A stretch of DNA of 64,000 nt from Thalassospira marina (GTDB lineage Bacteria > Pseudomonadota > Alphaproteobacteria > Rhodospirillales > Thalassospiraceae), in assembly GCF_002844375.1 (NCBI RefSeq), contig NZ_CP024199.1, positions 3,822,001-3,886,000 on the forward strand, written 5' to 3'. Below, one piece after another: positions 52,836 to 62,046 of the stretch (position 1 is its first letter; each line of letters begins with the position of its first letter). A model generated the notes under the pieces. The model was not told the origin of the DNA. It did no database searches and saw only the letters and a list, made by a program, of their open reading frames with translations. The position numbers were made by a program, and so were the translations under genes.

Positions 52836-53966
52836 TCAGCCCAAATCGTTTTGTGCCCGCGCCGGTGATGGCAGCGTTTGCGCCAGCCCCTGTTCGCGCA
52901 GGCCAACCAGTTGAGCCGCCACCGATGCCGCAATAACCGCCGGGTGCTTGCCGGTAATGCCTTCAACCCCGATCGGGCAGCACAGGCGCGCAAGCGCGCC
53001 ATCGGCAAGGCCGCGTTCGCGCATACGCGCCATAAATCGCGCACGTTTGGTGGCACTGCCGATCATACCCACAAGGGAAAGATCAGGACGCAGCAGAGCA
53101 TGACGGCAGATTTCAAAATCCTCGGCATGGGAATGGGTTAAAATCAATGCCATTGCGCCAGCGGGCAGATCGGCGATTTCTTCCCACGGGTTGGGACTAT
53201 GAACCGGGTGAAGGCGGCTTTTGGCCGCAATATCAATATAATCGGCCCGCGAATCGACCCAGTGGACATCAAATGGAAGGGGTTCAAGCGCACGAACAAT
53301 TGCCGCCCCCACATGCCCCGCCCCAAACAGCCATAATGGCGTTGCCGCGTCATCCAGGCGCACCATCAATGCTGCGCTGGATGAACTGGAAACCATATTG
53401 TCAGCCCAATCACGGCTTTGCGCCGCCGCCGGAAAGCCGGAAAAGCATGCCCTCGCATCTTTCACCAGCCCGCCACGCAGGGTGCCAAAATGTTGCGTCA
53501 GGGCATCTGCTGCTGGCCCGGTGAACATGGTAAATGTGCTGCTGGCGGCATCTTCACAGGGCAACATCAGCCAAACACCCGCGCCGCCGCCACTGCCAGC
53601 CTGCACCTTAGCAAGGGCAGCCTGAAAAACTGCCTTCCGGGCAGGTTTTAGGGCATGAAAGGCAACATCCACCGCACCACCGCAACATTGGCCCAATGCA
53701 GGCCCCAACGGGTAGCGCATGAAATGGGCGTCGGGCGCAATACCATCGGCCAGCATCTTGCGCACATGGCGCACCAGTTGATGTTCAAGATTACCGCCAC
53801 CAACTGTCCCTGCCGTTTCATGGCAACCAACCAGCATAAAGGCCCCGGCTTCGCGCGGTGTGGAACCGGCAATGGATGCAACACTAACCATGACAACGGG
53901 TTGATCCCCCGCAAGCAGGGCCGACCACGATTTTGCATCCAGTGACAGAGGGGAAAGGGCGGACAT
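52836..53966 (-). CDS. xdhC: Xanthine dehydrogenase maturation chaperone XdhC
   Basis: A molybdenum-cofactor insertion and sulfuration chaperone of 376 residues. The XdhC domain at the N-terminus has VVMVSVASIAGSTPREAGAFMLV and GTVGGGNLEHQLV; the GQCCGGAVDVAF motif follows. The C-terminal Rossmann domain has LWLFGAGHVGAAIVRAL. It starts five bases after xdhB. Its length is a little above the usual 270-330 residues. Confidence 0.92.
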   Translation of the reverse strand: MSALSPLSLDAKSWSALLAGDQPVVMVSVASIAGSTPREAGAFMLVGCHETAGTVGGGNLEHQLVRHVRKMLADGIAPDAHFMRYPLGPALGQCCGGAVDVAFHALKPARKAVFQAALAKVQAGSGGGAGVWLMLPCEDAASSTFTMFTGPAADALTQHFGTLRGGLVKDARACFSGFPAAAQSRDWADNMVSSSSSAALMVRLDDAATPLWLFGAGHVGAAIVRALEPLPFDVHWVDSRADYIDIAAKSRLHPVHSPNPWEEIADLPAGAMALILTHSHAEDFEICRHALLRPDLSLVGMIGSATKRARFMARMRERGLADGALARLCCPIGVEGITGKHPAVIAASVAAQLVGLREQGLAQTLPSPARAQNDLG

Positions 53967-53971
53967 AAATA

Positions 53972-56422
53972 CTATACCCCGGCCTGCGGGGCACCAACCC
54001 CAACCATTCCGGCACCAGAAGCCGCAGGAACCTTATCATTTCCCGCTGTGCCAGTAGCAGATGCACTATTGGCCACTGCCACTGCCGACGTCGCCGCCAA
54101 TCGCGCCACCGCCTTTAGCACGGCTTCGGGTGTTGCCGGCGTATCCAGTGCGGGTACAATTTTATGACCGGCAACCGATGCCACCGCATGGGCAATGGCG
54201 CGATGCACGGAAATTGCCAGCATCAGGGGCGGTTCCCCGACAGCCTTGGAACGGTGAATGGTTTTTTCCACATTGCGACCCGACGACCACAATTCCAGGC
54301 GGAAATCATCGGGGCGGTCCGAACAAGCCGGGATTTTATAGGTCGATGGTGCATGGGTGCGAATGCGCCCACTATCATCCCACCATAATTCCTCGGTTGT
54401 TAGCCAACCCATACCTTGAATAAAACCGCCTTCGACCTGACCGCGATCAATGGCGGGGTTTAGCGATTGGCCAACATCATGCAGGATATCAACCCGTGTG
54501 ACCCTGTTTTCGCCCGTCAGCGTATCGATCATGACTTCGCTGCACGCCATGCCATAGGCAAAATAATAAAATGGCCGACCTGATGCGGTTTCACGGTCAT
54601 AATGGATTTTTGGTGTGGCGTAATAGCCGGTTGCCGAAAGCGACACACGGCCGAGATAGGCCATTTTCACCAGTTCGGCAAAGCTAATATCGGCCTTATC
54701 GCCCACCCTGACCCGACCGGGCAAAAAATGTATGGCGGTTGCATCAACCCCATAATGGTTGCTAGCAAAGGCCACCAACCGTTCCTTGATGGTGCGTGCG
54801 GCATTGCGCGCGGCCATGCCGTTCATATCCGCGCCCGACGAGGCCGCTGTGGCCGATGTATTGGGCACCTTGCCGGTATTGGTGGCGGTGATTTTGATAT
54901 TATCCAGATCGATCTGGAATTCTTCGGCAACAACCTGGGCAACCTTGATAAACAGGCCCTGCCCCATTTCGGTGCCACCGTGGTTCAAATGAACCGACCC
55001 ATCCTGATAGACATGCACCAGCGCACCGGCCTGGTTAAGAAACGTGGTGGTAAAGGAAATACCAAACTTGACCGGAGTAATGGCAATGCCACGTTTGATC
55101 ACCGGGCTTTGGGCGTTAAAGGCTTCAATTTCGGCACGGCGTGCGCGGTAATCACTGCTTTTCAGCAAATCGCGGGTCAATTCCGGCAGGACGCTGTCTT
55201 CTACCGTCATATAATAGGGGGTGATATTGCGCCCTTCCCCGCCATAATAATTGGCAATGCGCACATCAAGCGGATCAAGCCCTAGCGTAAGGGCGATTTC
55301 ATCAATGATGCGTTCAATCGCCACCATGCCCTGTGGGCCACCAAAACCGCGAAAGGCAGTGTTGGATACCAGATTGGTCTTGCAGCGATAGGACCGGATT
55401 TCGACATCACCCAGATAATAGGCATTATCGGTATGGAACATGGCACGATCGGCAATCGCAGATGACAGATCGGCACTGAAACCACAGTTCGCCGCGAATT
55501 GAATATCTGCGCCACAAATGCGGCCATCATCATCAAAGCCGATATCGTAATCGATCACGAAGTCATGGCGTTTGCCGGTCATGATCATATCATCATCGCG
55601 GTCCAGGCGCATTTTGGCGGGGCGACCGGTTTTAACCGCCACAATCGCGGCCAGTGCCGCCCATTGCATGGATTGGGTTTCCTTGCCACCAAAACCACCG
55701 CCCATGCGCCGCACTTCAACCGTTACCGCGTTGGCTGGGCGGCCCAGAACATTGGCGATGTTATGTTGGACCTCGGATGGATGCTGGGTCGAGCAATGAA
55801 TGAAAACGTCGCCATCTTCCTGCGGGATGGCAAAGGATATATGTCCTTCCAGATAAAAATGGTCCTGCCCGCCGATAACCATGCGGGCGGCATGGCGGTG
55901 CGGGGCGCTTGCCAGGGCCGATGCACTATCGCCGCGTTTCATTACATGCGGTTCAGCGACATAGGATTTCTGCGCCATTGCATCGTCAATCGACAGGATG
56001 GCGGGCAGTTCTTCATATTCGATTTCGGCAAGTTTGGTTGCCGCACGGGCCTGTTCACGGGTTTCGGCAGCAACGCAAAATACCGGCTGGCCGTAAAACT
56101 GCACAATGCCATCGGGCAAAACAGGTTCGTCATGGGTATGGGCGGGCGATACGTCGTTGGCCCCGGGGATATCATCGGCCGTTAAAACGCACACAACACC
56201 CGGTGCCGAACGCACCTTTGACAGATCCAGCCGGGTAATGCGGCCATGCGCAATGGTCGCCGCCCCTGGTGCCAGATGCAGGGTGCCGTAAGGCTCGACA
56301 ATATCATCGATATAAACGGCTTCGCCGGTAACGTGCTTGGGGCCACTATCATGCTTGCTGGCGGATCGCACACCACCGTTAAGCCCCGTGGTCGGGGCCA
56401 GAATTTCGCGGGTTTCACCCAT
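53972..56422 (-). CDS. xdhB: Xanthine dehydrogenase large (molybdopterin) subunit
   Basis: The molybdopterin subunit of xanthine dehydrogenase (816 residues), hydroxylating hypoxanthine and xanthine to urate. GGGFGGKETQ, RGFGGPQGM and the catalytic glutamate in KAVGEPPLMLAI are visible. After the conserved part a tail of about 40 Ala/Gly/Val-rich residues is added. The start overlaps the xdhA stop by eight bases. Confidence 0.95.
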   Translation of the reverse strand: MGETREILAPTTGLNGGVRSASKHDSGPKHVTGEAVYIDDIVEPYGTLHLAPGAATIAHGRITRLDLSKVRSAPGVVCVLTADDIPGANDVSPAHTHDEPVLPDGIVQFYGQPVFCVAAETREQARAATKLAEIEYEELPAILSIDDAMAQKSYVAEPHVMKRGDSASALASAPHRHAARMVIGGQDHFYLEGHISFAIPQEDGDVFIHCSTQHPSEVQHNIANVLGRPANAVTVEVRRMGGGFGGKETQSMQWAALAAIVAVKTGRPAKMRLDRDDDMIMTGKRHDFVIDYDIGFDDDGRICGADIQFAANCGFSADLSSAIADRAMFHTDNAYYLGDVEIRSYRCKTNLVSNTAFRGFGGPQGMVAIERIIDEIALTLGLDPLDVRIANYYGGEGRNITPYYMTVEDSVLPELTRDLLKSSDYRARRAEIEAFNAQSPVIKRGIAITPVKFGISFTTTFLNQAGALVHVYQDGSVHLNHGGTEMGQGLFIKVAQVVAEEFQIDLDNIKITATNTGKVPNTSATAASSGADMNGMAARNAARTIKERLVAFASNHYGVDATAIHFLPGRVRVGDKADISFAELVKMAYLGRVSLSATGYYATPKIHYDRETASGRPFYYFAYGMACSEVMIDTLTGENRVTRVDILHDVGQSLNPAIDRGQVEGGFIQGMGWLTTEELWWDDSGRIRTHAPSTYKIPACSDRPDDFRLELWSSGRNVEKTIHRSKAVGEPPLMLAISVHRAIAHAVASVAGHKIVPALDTPATPEAVLKAVARLAATSAVAVANSASATGTAGNDKVPAASGAGMVGVGAPQAGV

Positions 56423-57902
56423 GGGACACCGCCTTCCCGACCAGGCGGGTTGCCACGCCGGGCTGTGTGGTTTCGATATAAAGTTTGGTCAAAAGGTTTT
56501 GCGCCACCAACATGCGATATTCCCCCGATGCCCGCATATCGGTCATGGGTTTGAAATCGTCAGCCAGGGCAAGGCGGGCGGTGTTCAGGGTTTCGTCAGT
56601 CCAGGGCTGGCCGATAATGGCCGCTTCGCATTTTTTGGCCCGCATCGGCGTTCCCGCCATGCCCCCAAAGGCAATGCGGATATCACTGACCGCCCCATTT
56701 TCAAGCGTGATGGCAAAGGCCCCCAAAACGGCAGTGATATCCTGATCAAACCGTTTGGAGATTTTCCAGGCACGAAACTGGCTGCTGCCTGCGGGTTTCG
56801 GCACAATAATTTTTTCAACAAACTCACCCTTGGCGCGGTCCTGCTTGCCATAGGTGATAAAGAAATCCTCCAGCGGGATTTCACGCCGCACATCGCCCAT
56901 GCGCAGAACCAGCCGCGCCCCCAGCGCGATCAATGCTGGCGGGGTATCACCAATTGGCGACCCGTTGGCAATGTTACCGCCCAACGTGCCTGCATTGCGA
57001 ATCTGGCGGGAACCGATACGACGTACCAGTTCGCCCAGATCAGCCGCAATATCGCCCAGCGCGCCATGCGCATCGCTGTATGTAGCACCGGCACCGATAT
57101 GCACATCGCCATCGCGCACTTCTACCGATTTAAGGTCAGCGACATCGCCGATATAAACAATCGGATCAAGACGTTTAAGGTGCTTGGTCACCCACAGACC
57201 CACATCTGTCCCGCCTGCCAGAATGATGGCATCAGGGTGGGTAACCAGAATTTGCGCCAGTTTGTCACTACTACGCGGGGCAAAATAACGGCCACGCGGA
57301 TGGGTGATTTCAAGCCCGCCCCCCTCGCCAACCAGGCCTTTCAGGCGATCAGCCACATCTTTTCGGCGTGATTGTTCAACAACATCATTTATTCCAGCGC
57401 CGCCCGATGCCCGTGCAGCCTCGATGATCGGGCCATAGCCGGTGCAACGGCACAAATTCCCGGCCAGCGCATCATTGATGGCACCACGGTCATCCTCGCC
57501 ACCATCCAGCCAGATTTTATAAAGACTCATGACGAAGCCAGGTGTGCAAAAGCCACATTGCGAGCCGTGGGTATCGACCATCGCCTGCTGAACCGGATGC
57601 AGGCTGCCATCGGCGGATTTAAGATGTTCGACCGTCAACAGCTGTTTGCCATCAAGTGTTGGCACAAACTGGATGCAGGCATTCACCGTGCGATAGCGCA
57701 TGGCACCCGGCACGGTTTCATCAACTTCGCCCAGAACAACCGTGCAGGCCCCACAATCACCTTCGGCGCACCCTTCCTTGGTGCCGCATTTATGTTCATC
57801 AAGGCGCAGGTAATTCAGCACGGTCGTCTGCGGGTCGATATTTTCGATCCGGCGTTCTTCATTGCCCAGCAAAAAGCGGATGTCGCTTCGCATATTCGTC
57901 AT
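56415..57902 (-). CDS. xdhA: Xanthine dehydrogenase small (2Fe-2S/FAD) subunit
   Basis: The electron-transfer subunit, 495 residues. The first 2Fe-2S cluster is bound by cysteines in CGTKEGCAEGDCGACTVV, the second in GSQCGFCTPGFVMS and NLCRCTGYGPI. The FAD-binding domain has ILAGGTDVGLWVTK and GGNIANGSPIGDTPP, and the CO dehydrogenase flavoprotein C-terminal domain follows. It lies six bases after uraH. Confidence 0.95.
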   Translation of the reverse strand: MTNMRSDIRFLLGNEERRIENIDPQTTVLNYLRLDEHKCGTKEGCAEGDCGACTVVLGEVDETVPGAMRYRTVNACIQFVPTLDGKQLLTVEHLKSADGSLHPVQQAMVDTHGSQCGFCTPGFVMSLYKIWLDGGEDDRGAINDALAGNLCRCTGYGPIIEAARASGGAGINDVVEQSRRKDVADRLKGLVGEGGGLEITHPRGRYFAPRSSDKLAQILVTHPDAIILAGGTDVGLWVTKHLKRLDPIVYIGDVADLKSVEVRDGDVHIGAGATYSDAHGALGDIAADLGELVRRIGSRQIRNAGTLGGNIANGSPIGDTPPALIALGARLVLRMGDVRREIPLEDFFITYGKQDRAKGEFVEKIIVPKPAGSSQFRAWKISKRFDQDITAVLGAFAITLENGAVSDIRIAFGGMAGTPMRAKKCEAAIIGQPWTDETLNTARLALADDFKPMTDMRASGEYRMLVAQNLLTKLYIETTQPGVATRLVGKAVSHG

Positions 57903-57908
57903 TGTCTC

Positions 57909-58262
57909 TTAACTGCCGCGATAGGTGGAATAGCCAAAAGGCGAAAGCAGAAGCGGCACATGATAATGTGCATCAGCATCGGCAATGCCAAAGCGGATCA
58001 CCACCTGGTCAAGGAATTTGGGGTCGGGCAGGTCATAGCCACTGGCATCGAAATAATCGCCGGCAAAAAACACCAGTTCATATTTTCCCGGACGCAGGGT
58101 TTTGCCCTCCAGCAGCGGGGCATCGGTGCGGCCATCGGCATTGGTCATCGCCTGGGCAACACGGTCATCATGGCCGCCGTCAAAACGGTGCAGTTCGATA
58201 CGGATGCCACCCGCAGGGCAACCTCGTGCCGTATCAAGCACATGGGTAGTCAAACGCCCCAT
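57909..58262 (-). CDS. uraH: 5-hydroxyisourate hydrolase (transthyretin-like)
   Basis: A small cytoplasmic enzyme of 117 residues that hydrolyses 5-hydroxyisourate to OHCU. LTTHVLDTARGCPAG and the C-terminal tetrapeptide YRGS are its signature, with an internal histidine/arginine pair in IELHRF. It lacks a signal peptide. AAGGAGG precedes the ATG by six bases. It heads the minus-strand xdh operon. Confidence 0.95.
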   Translation of the reverse strand: MGRLTTHVLDTARGCPAGGIRIELHRFDGGHDDRVAQAMTNADGRTDAPLLEGKTLRPGKYELVFFAGDYFDASGYDLPDPKFLDQVVIRFGIADADAHYHVPLLLSPFGYSTYRGS

Positions 58263-58657
58263 GACGGGCCTCCTTGTGTCACTCGGATCTCGATAAAATA
58301 TCGACGGTTGCCCGCCTGCCTCTCTGATCCGGCCTGTTACTGATGTGAAGATCGGGCCGGTTTGTTTGTAGCTTTTTAAAAAGGTCGCACTGCAACAGGC
58401 ATTCAGGAAAGAGGCGATAAAGTGAAACTATATCAATAATTCTTTGAAAAAGGATACGAAGACCATCGCACAGAACAGTTCCAACGCCTGAAATCCCGCG
58501 TCTTTGGAGGGTTTGAAAGGCATGATATTTTCAATGGCCCCTTGAAAGTTTCCACAAGCATGATCGCGAGATTTTCTTGCTGCAGTGCAGCCAATGGTTA
58601 ATGCTACACCAAATAACCCGGCGAACCAAACCGGGATTGATCTGTCTGGAGGCAAAG
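58263..58657. other. Divergent control region of the purine catabolic operons
   Basis: About 395 bases between uraH (minus) and puuE (plus). It holds the palindrome at 58290-58304 near the uraH start, an AT-rich part at about 58365-58440 and the GGAGG site before puuE. I see no coding frame. Confidence 0.5.
58290..58304. promoter_or_regulatory. Palindromic operator candidate upstream of uraH
   Basis: TCGATA, three bases, TATCGA, perfect arms, about 28 bases before the uraH start codon. Its location suits a repressor of the uraH-xdh operon; no regulator is assigned. Confidence 0.45.
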
Positions 58658-59572
58658 ATGACCAACACACCCTATGCGCGCGACCTGATCGGGTATGGCG
58701 CGAACCCGCCGCATGCCAACTGGCCGGGCAAGGCCCGCATCGCGGTTCAGTTTGTGCTGAATTACGAAGAAGGCGGTGAAAACTGCATCCTGCATGGGGA
58801 CGCGGCATCGGAAGCCTTTTTGTCGGAAATGATCGGCGCCGACATGCGCAAGGGTGTGCGCCATATGAGCATGGAATCGATCTATGAATATGGATCGCGT
58901 GTGGGTGTGTGGCGGATATTGAGCCTTTTTCGCGAACGGGAAATTCCCATCACCCTGTTTGCCGTTGCCATGGCCCTTGCCCGTCAGCCCAAGGTGGCCG
59001 AAGTCGCCATGAAGGACGGCCACGAAATATGTTCGCACGGCCTGCGCTGGATTGATTACCAGTATATTGACGAAAATATCGAACGCGAGCACCTGTACCA
59101 GGCCATCGACATTATCAAAAACATTACCGGCGAACGCCCGCTGGGCTGGTATACGGGCCGCACCAGCCCAAATACCCGCCGCCTTGTCGCCGAAGAAGGC
59201 GGTTTTCTGTATGATGCAGATGATTACAGCGATGAACTGCCTTTCTGGAGTATCCAGACCAAAACCCCGCACCTGATTGTGCCCTATACCCTTGATGTCA
59301 ACGACATGCGCTTTGCCGCCATGCAGGGCTTCAATTCCGGCGAGCAATACTACCAATACCTGAAAGACAGCTTTGACACCCTTTACGAAGAAGGCGCACA
59401 TACGCCCAAAATGCTGTCAGTTGGTTTGCATTGCCGCCTTGTCGGCCGACCGGGCCGCTTTGCCGCATTGAAACGCTTTGTCGATTATGTGCTGGGCCAT
59501 GAAAATGTGTGGTTTGCCCGCCGCATCGATATCGCCCGGCACTGGCGCGAACACCACCCCCATGAAGGGTAA
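58658..59572 (+). CDS. puuE: Allantoinase PuuE (polysaccharide deacetylase fold)
   Basis: A metal-independent allantoinase of 304 residues related to polysaccharide deacetylases. It opens allantoin to allantoate. FVLNYEEGGENCILHGD, YEYGSRVGVWRIL, DGHEICSHGLRWIDYQ and TGRTSPNTRRLVAEE are matching landmarks. GGAGG lies seven bases before the ATG at 58658, so the longer frame from 58577 is not used. It is first in the plus-strand operon. Confidence 0.93.
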   Translation: MTNTPYARDLIGYGANPPHANWPGKARIAVQFVLNYEEGGENCILHGDAASEAFLSEMIGADMRKGVRHMSMESIYEYGSRVGVWRILSLFREREIPITLFAVAMALARQPKVAEVAMKDGHEICSHGLRWIDYQYIDENIEREHLYQAIDIIKNITGERPLGWYTGRTSPNTRRLVAEEGGFLYDADDYSDELPFWSIQTKTPHLIVPYTLDVNDMRFAAMQGFNSGEQYYQYLKDSFDTLYEEGAHTPKMLSVGLHCRLVGRPGRFAALKRFVDYVLGHENVWFARRIDIARHWREHHPHEG

Positions 59573-59765
59573 GACGGCACCCGGATCAAAACGAGGATAA
59601 CGCGAAGCCGCCCGGGGCAGAACTGCCTGCAATGTGCGAGGCAGAACGCACCCCGCCCTGCACTGGCCTTATGATGAAACCCGGTTCACCCGTTTGGCCT
59701 GCTTTGCCGGTTTTATCCCATTTTGCCCGTTTTGCCCCTGTGCCTGAAAGACAGGAACACTGAAA

Positions 59766-60323
59766 ATGACTGACAATACGATTTTCCCGGCGACGACGCC
59801 CGGCGAGAAAAAACCGCTATTTGTGACCAATCCGCCCAGCACGCTGGCAGCGCGATCCTTTGTCAATTTATACGGGGGTGTTTACGAACATTCCCCCTGG
59901 ATTGCCGAACGCCTGGCCGAAGGCGGCATCAGCCCCGCCCTGGATGACCCGGAAACCCTGGCTGCTGCAATGCAGGTGATTGTCGAGCGCGCAACCCGCG
60001 ACGAAAAACTGGCATTGCTGCGCGCGCACCCGGACCTTGCCGGGAAACTGGCCCTTGCCGATCTGACGACATCGTCGCGCAATGAACAGCAGGGCGCGGG
60101 GCTAGATCAATGCAGTGCTGACGAACTTGTGCGATTTTCCGAACTTAATGATGCCTATAAGGGCAAGTTCGGTTTCCCGTTTATTTTTGCGGTAAAAGGT
60201 TACCATCGTACCGACATCCTGGCGGCGTTTGAACGCCGGGTAAAAAACGATATGGACACCGAATTCAACGAAGCTCTGCAACAGGTACACCGCATCGCCC
60301 TATTGCGATTGCAGACCCTGTAA
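59766..60323 (+). CDS. uraD: OHCU decarboxylase
   Basis: A 185-residue enzyme that decarboxylates OHCU to (S)-allantoin. The motifs LRAHPDLAGKL, the later NEQQGAGLDQ and FSELNDAYKGKFGFPFIFAVKG are its signature. It lies about 190 bases after puuE and 36 before alc. The first 20 residues are an extension relative to the core. Confidence 0.93.
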   Translation: MTDNTIFPATTPGEKKPLFVTNPPSTLAARSFVNLYGGVYEHSPWIAERLAEGGISPALDDPETLAAAMQVIVERATRDEKLALLRAHPDLAGKLALADLTTSSRNEQQGAGLDQCSADELVRFSELNDAYKGKFGFPFIFAVKGYHRTDILAAFERRVKNDMDTEFNEALQQVHRIALLRLQTL

Positions 60324-60359
60324 GCACGGCACAAAACATTATCAGCAGGACGCAAACCA

Positions 60360-61379
60360 ATGAGCCATTCAAGCAGCGATACCGCCCCGGACTTTACAAG
60401 GCGTTTTGTCAATCTGGCCGATGAACGGCTGGGCGCGGTTGCCATTTTTGCCACCGACGATTTCTTTGCCGACAAACAGCGCATGCTGCAATCGGCCCCG
60501 GCCATTTTCTACCCCGACAAATACGACGATAACGGCAAATGGATGGATGGCTGGGAAAGCCGCCGCAAACGTGTTGAAGGCCACGATTACGCCATTGTCC
60601 GCCTGGCGACATCGGGCCGGATTTACGGGGTTGATATCGATACCAGCCACTTTACCGGCAATTTCCCGCCTGCGGCATCGCTGGAAGGGTGTTTCTGCCC
60701 GGCTGGTGACCCCGATGAAAACGCCGACTGGACCGAAATTGTTGCCCCGCAGGGGCTGGGTGCCAGCGCGCATCATTATGCCGAGGTTACCAGCAGCGCC
60801 ATTTATACCCATGTGCGCCTGCATATTTACCCCGATGGCGGCATTGCCCGCCTGCGCGTTTATGGCCGCCCCAACCGCGACTGGACCGAAATGGCCGCCA
60901 AGGGCGAACAGGTCGACCTGGCAGCCATGATCAATGGGGGCATCGCCGTTGCCTGGTCGGATGCGCATTATGGCAACCCCAATGTGGTGCTGGCACCGGG
61001 CCGCGGGGTGAATATGGGTGATGGTTGGGAAACCAGCCGCCGGCGCGAACCGGGCAATGAATGGCTGATCATTGAACTGGGCCATCCCGGCGAGATCGAA
61101 AAAATCGTGATCGATACCTGCCATTTCAAAGGCAACTTCCCCGACCGCGTTTCGATCCAGGGCACCTATGTAGACGGCGAAAAGGACAAATCCATCATTG
61201 CGCGGTCGATGTTCTGGCAAACCATTTTGCCCGAACAGAAAATGCAGGCCGACCGCATCCATGAATTTGGCGGCGCGGCCATTACCGCCCGCGGGCCGGT
61301 TTCGCATCTGCGCATCAATTCGATACCCGATGGCGGCATCAGCCGCATTCGCATTCTTGGCAAACCGGCCAAGCCCTGA
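60360..61379 (+). CDS. alc: Allantoicase
   Basis: Hydrolyses allantoate to ureidoglycolate and urea. Its 339 residues form two repeats of a jelly-roll domain, visible as the duplicated VDIDTSHFTGNFPPAASLEG and VIDTCHFKGNFPDRVSIQG, and as the repeated ARLRVYG and SRIRILG. It starts about eight bases after AGGA and is followed by allA after 30 bases. Confidence 0.95.
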   Translation: MSHSSSDTAPDFTRRFVNLADERLGAVAIFATDDFFADKQRMLQSAPAIFYPDKYDDNGKWMDGWESRRKRVEGHDYAIVRLATSGRIYGVDIDTSHFTGNFPPAASLEGCFCPAGDPDENADWTEIVAPQGLGASAHHYAEVTSSAIYTHVRLHIYPDGGIARLRVYGRPNRDWTEMAAKGEQVDLAAMINGGIAVAWSDAHYGNPNVVLAPGRGVNMGDGWETSRRREPGNEWLIIELGHPGEIEKIVIDTCHFKGNFPDRVSIQGTYVDGEKDKSIIARSMFWQTILPEQKMQADRIHEFGGAAITARGPVSHLRINSIPDGGISRIRILGKPAKP

Positions 61380-61409
61380 TTTGGGGCTGGCTGGCAAAAG
61401 GGGGCTAAA

Positions 61410-61916
61410 ATGAAACTGACTGTCGAACCGCTGACACCCGAAGCCTTCACCGAATTTGGTGATGTCATCAGCACGGAAACGGCACGGGATTCCTTTGGGA
61501 TCAACCAGGGAACCACGACCCGCTATCACGACATTTCCGGCATTGATACCAGCGAGGAAGGCGGCCGACCGATTATCAGCATTTTTCGCGGTAACCCGCG
61601 CCCCCTGCCCATCCGCATTGCCATGATGGAACGCCACCCGCTGGGCTCACAGGCCTTTGTACCCATGCACGGGCAGAAATTTCTGGTCGTGGTTGCCCCG
61701 GCCAGTGATTTGCCCAAGGCAGGCGACCTGCGTGCCTTTATCACCAATGGCAAACAGGGTGTGACCTATGACAAGGGGGTGTGGCACCACCCGCTTTTGG
61801 TGCTGGAACCCGATAGCGAATTTCTGGTGATCGACCGGGCTGGACCGGGCAACAACCTGAATGAAGTCGATATGGGCGATATTGACGGCGTGCCGATCAG
61901 CCTTGACTGGGCATAA
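61410..61916 (+). CDS. allA: Ureidoglycolate lyase
   Basis: A cupin-like enzyme of 168 residues splitting ureidoglycolate into glyoxylate and urea, the last step of this branch. MERHPLGSQAFVPMHGQKFLVVVAP and GVWHHPLLVL contain the characteristic histidines. A strong terminator follows the stop. Confidence 0.94.
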   Translation: MKLTVEPLTPEAFTEFGDVISTETARDSFGINQGTTTRYHDISGIDTSEEGGRPIISIFRGNPRPLPIRIAMMERHPLGSQAFVPMHGQKFLVVVAPASDLPKAGDLRAFITNGKQGVTYDKGVWHHPLLVLEPDSEFLVIDRAGPGNNLNEVDMGDIDGVPISLDWA

Positions 61917-61947
61917 ATATTCGCCCATCCCTGTCGAATAACACAAA

Positions 61948-61986
61948 CGAAACCCCTTGCAGGATCACCACAAGGGGTTTCGTTTT
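61948..61986 (+). terminator. Strong terminator of puuE-uraD-alc-allA
   Basis: A perfect 12-base stem CGAAACCCCTTG (61948-61959) / CAAGGGGTTTCG (61971-61982), an 11-base loop, and TTTT following. It lies about 30 bases after the allA stop. Confidence 0.88.
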
Positions 61987-62046
61987 AAGTGGCGCATACG
62001 GCGCTATACCGGATGCCGTGACCCCATCCAATCAGGCCCATGGGCT

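Noticed and set aside
57372..58343. A 323-codon plus-strand frame opposite xdhA and uraH
   Set aside because: Both genes on the other strand have complete catalytic motifs; this frame has none.
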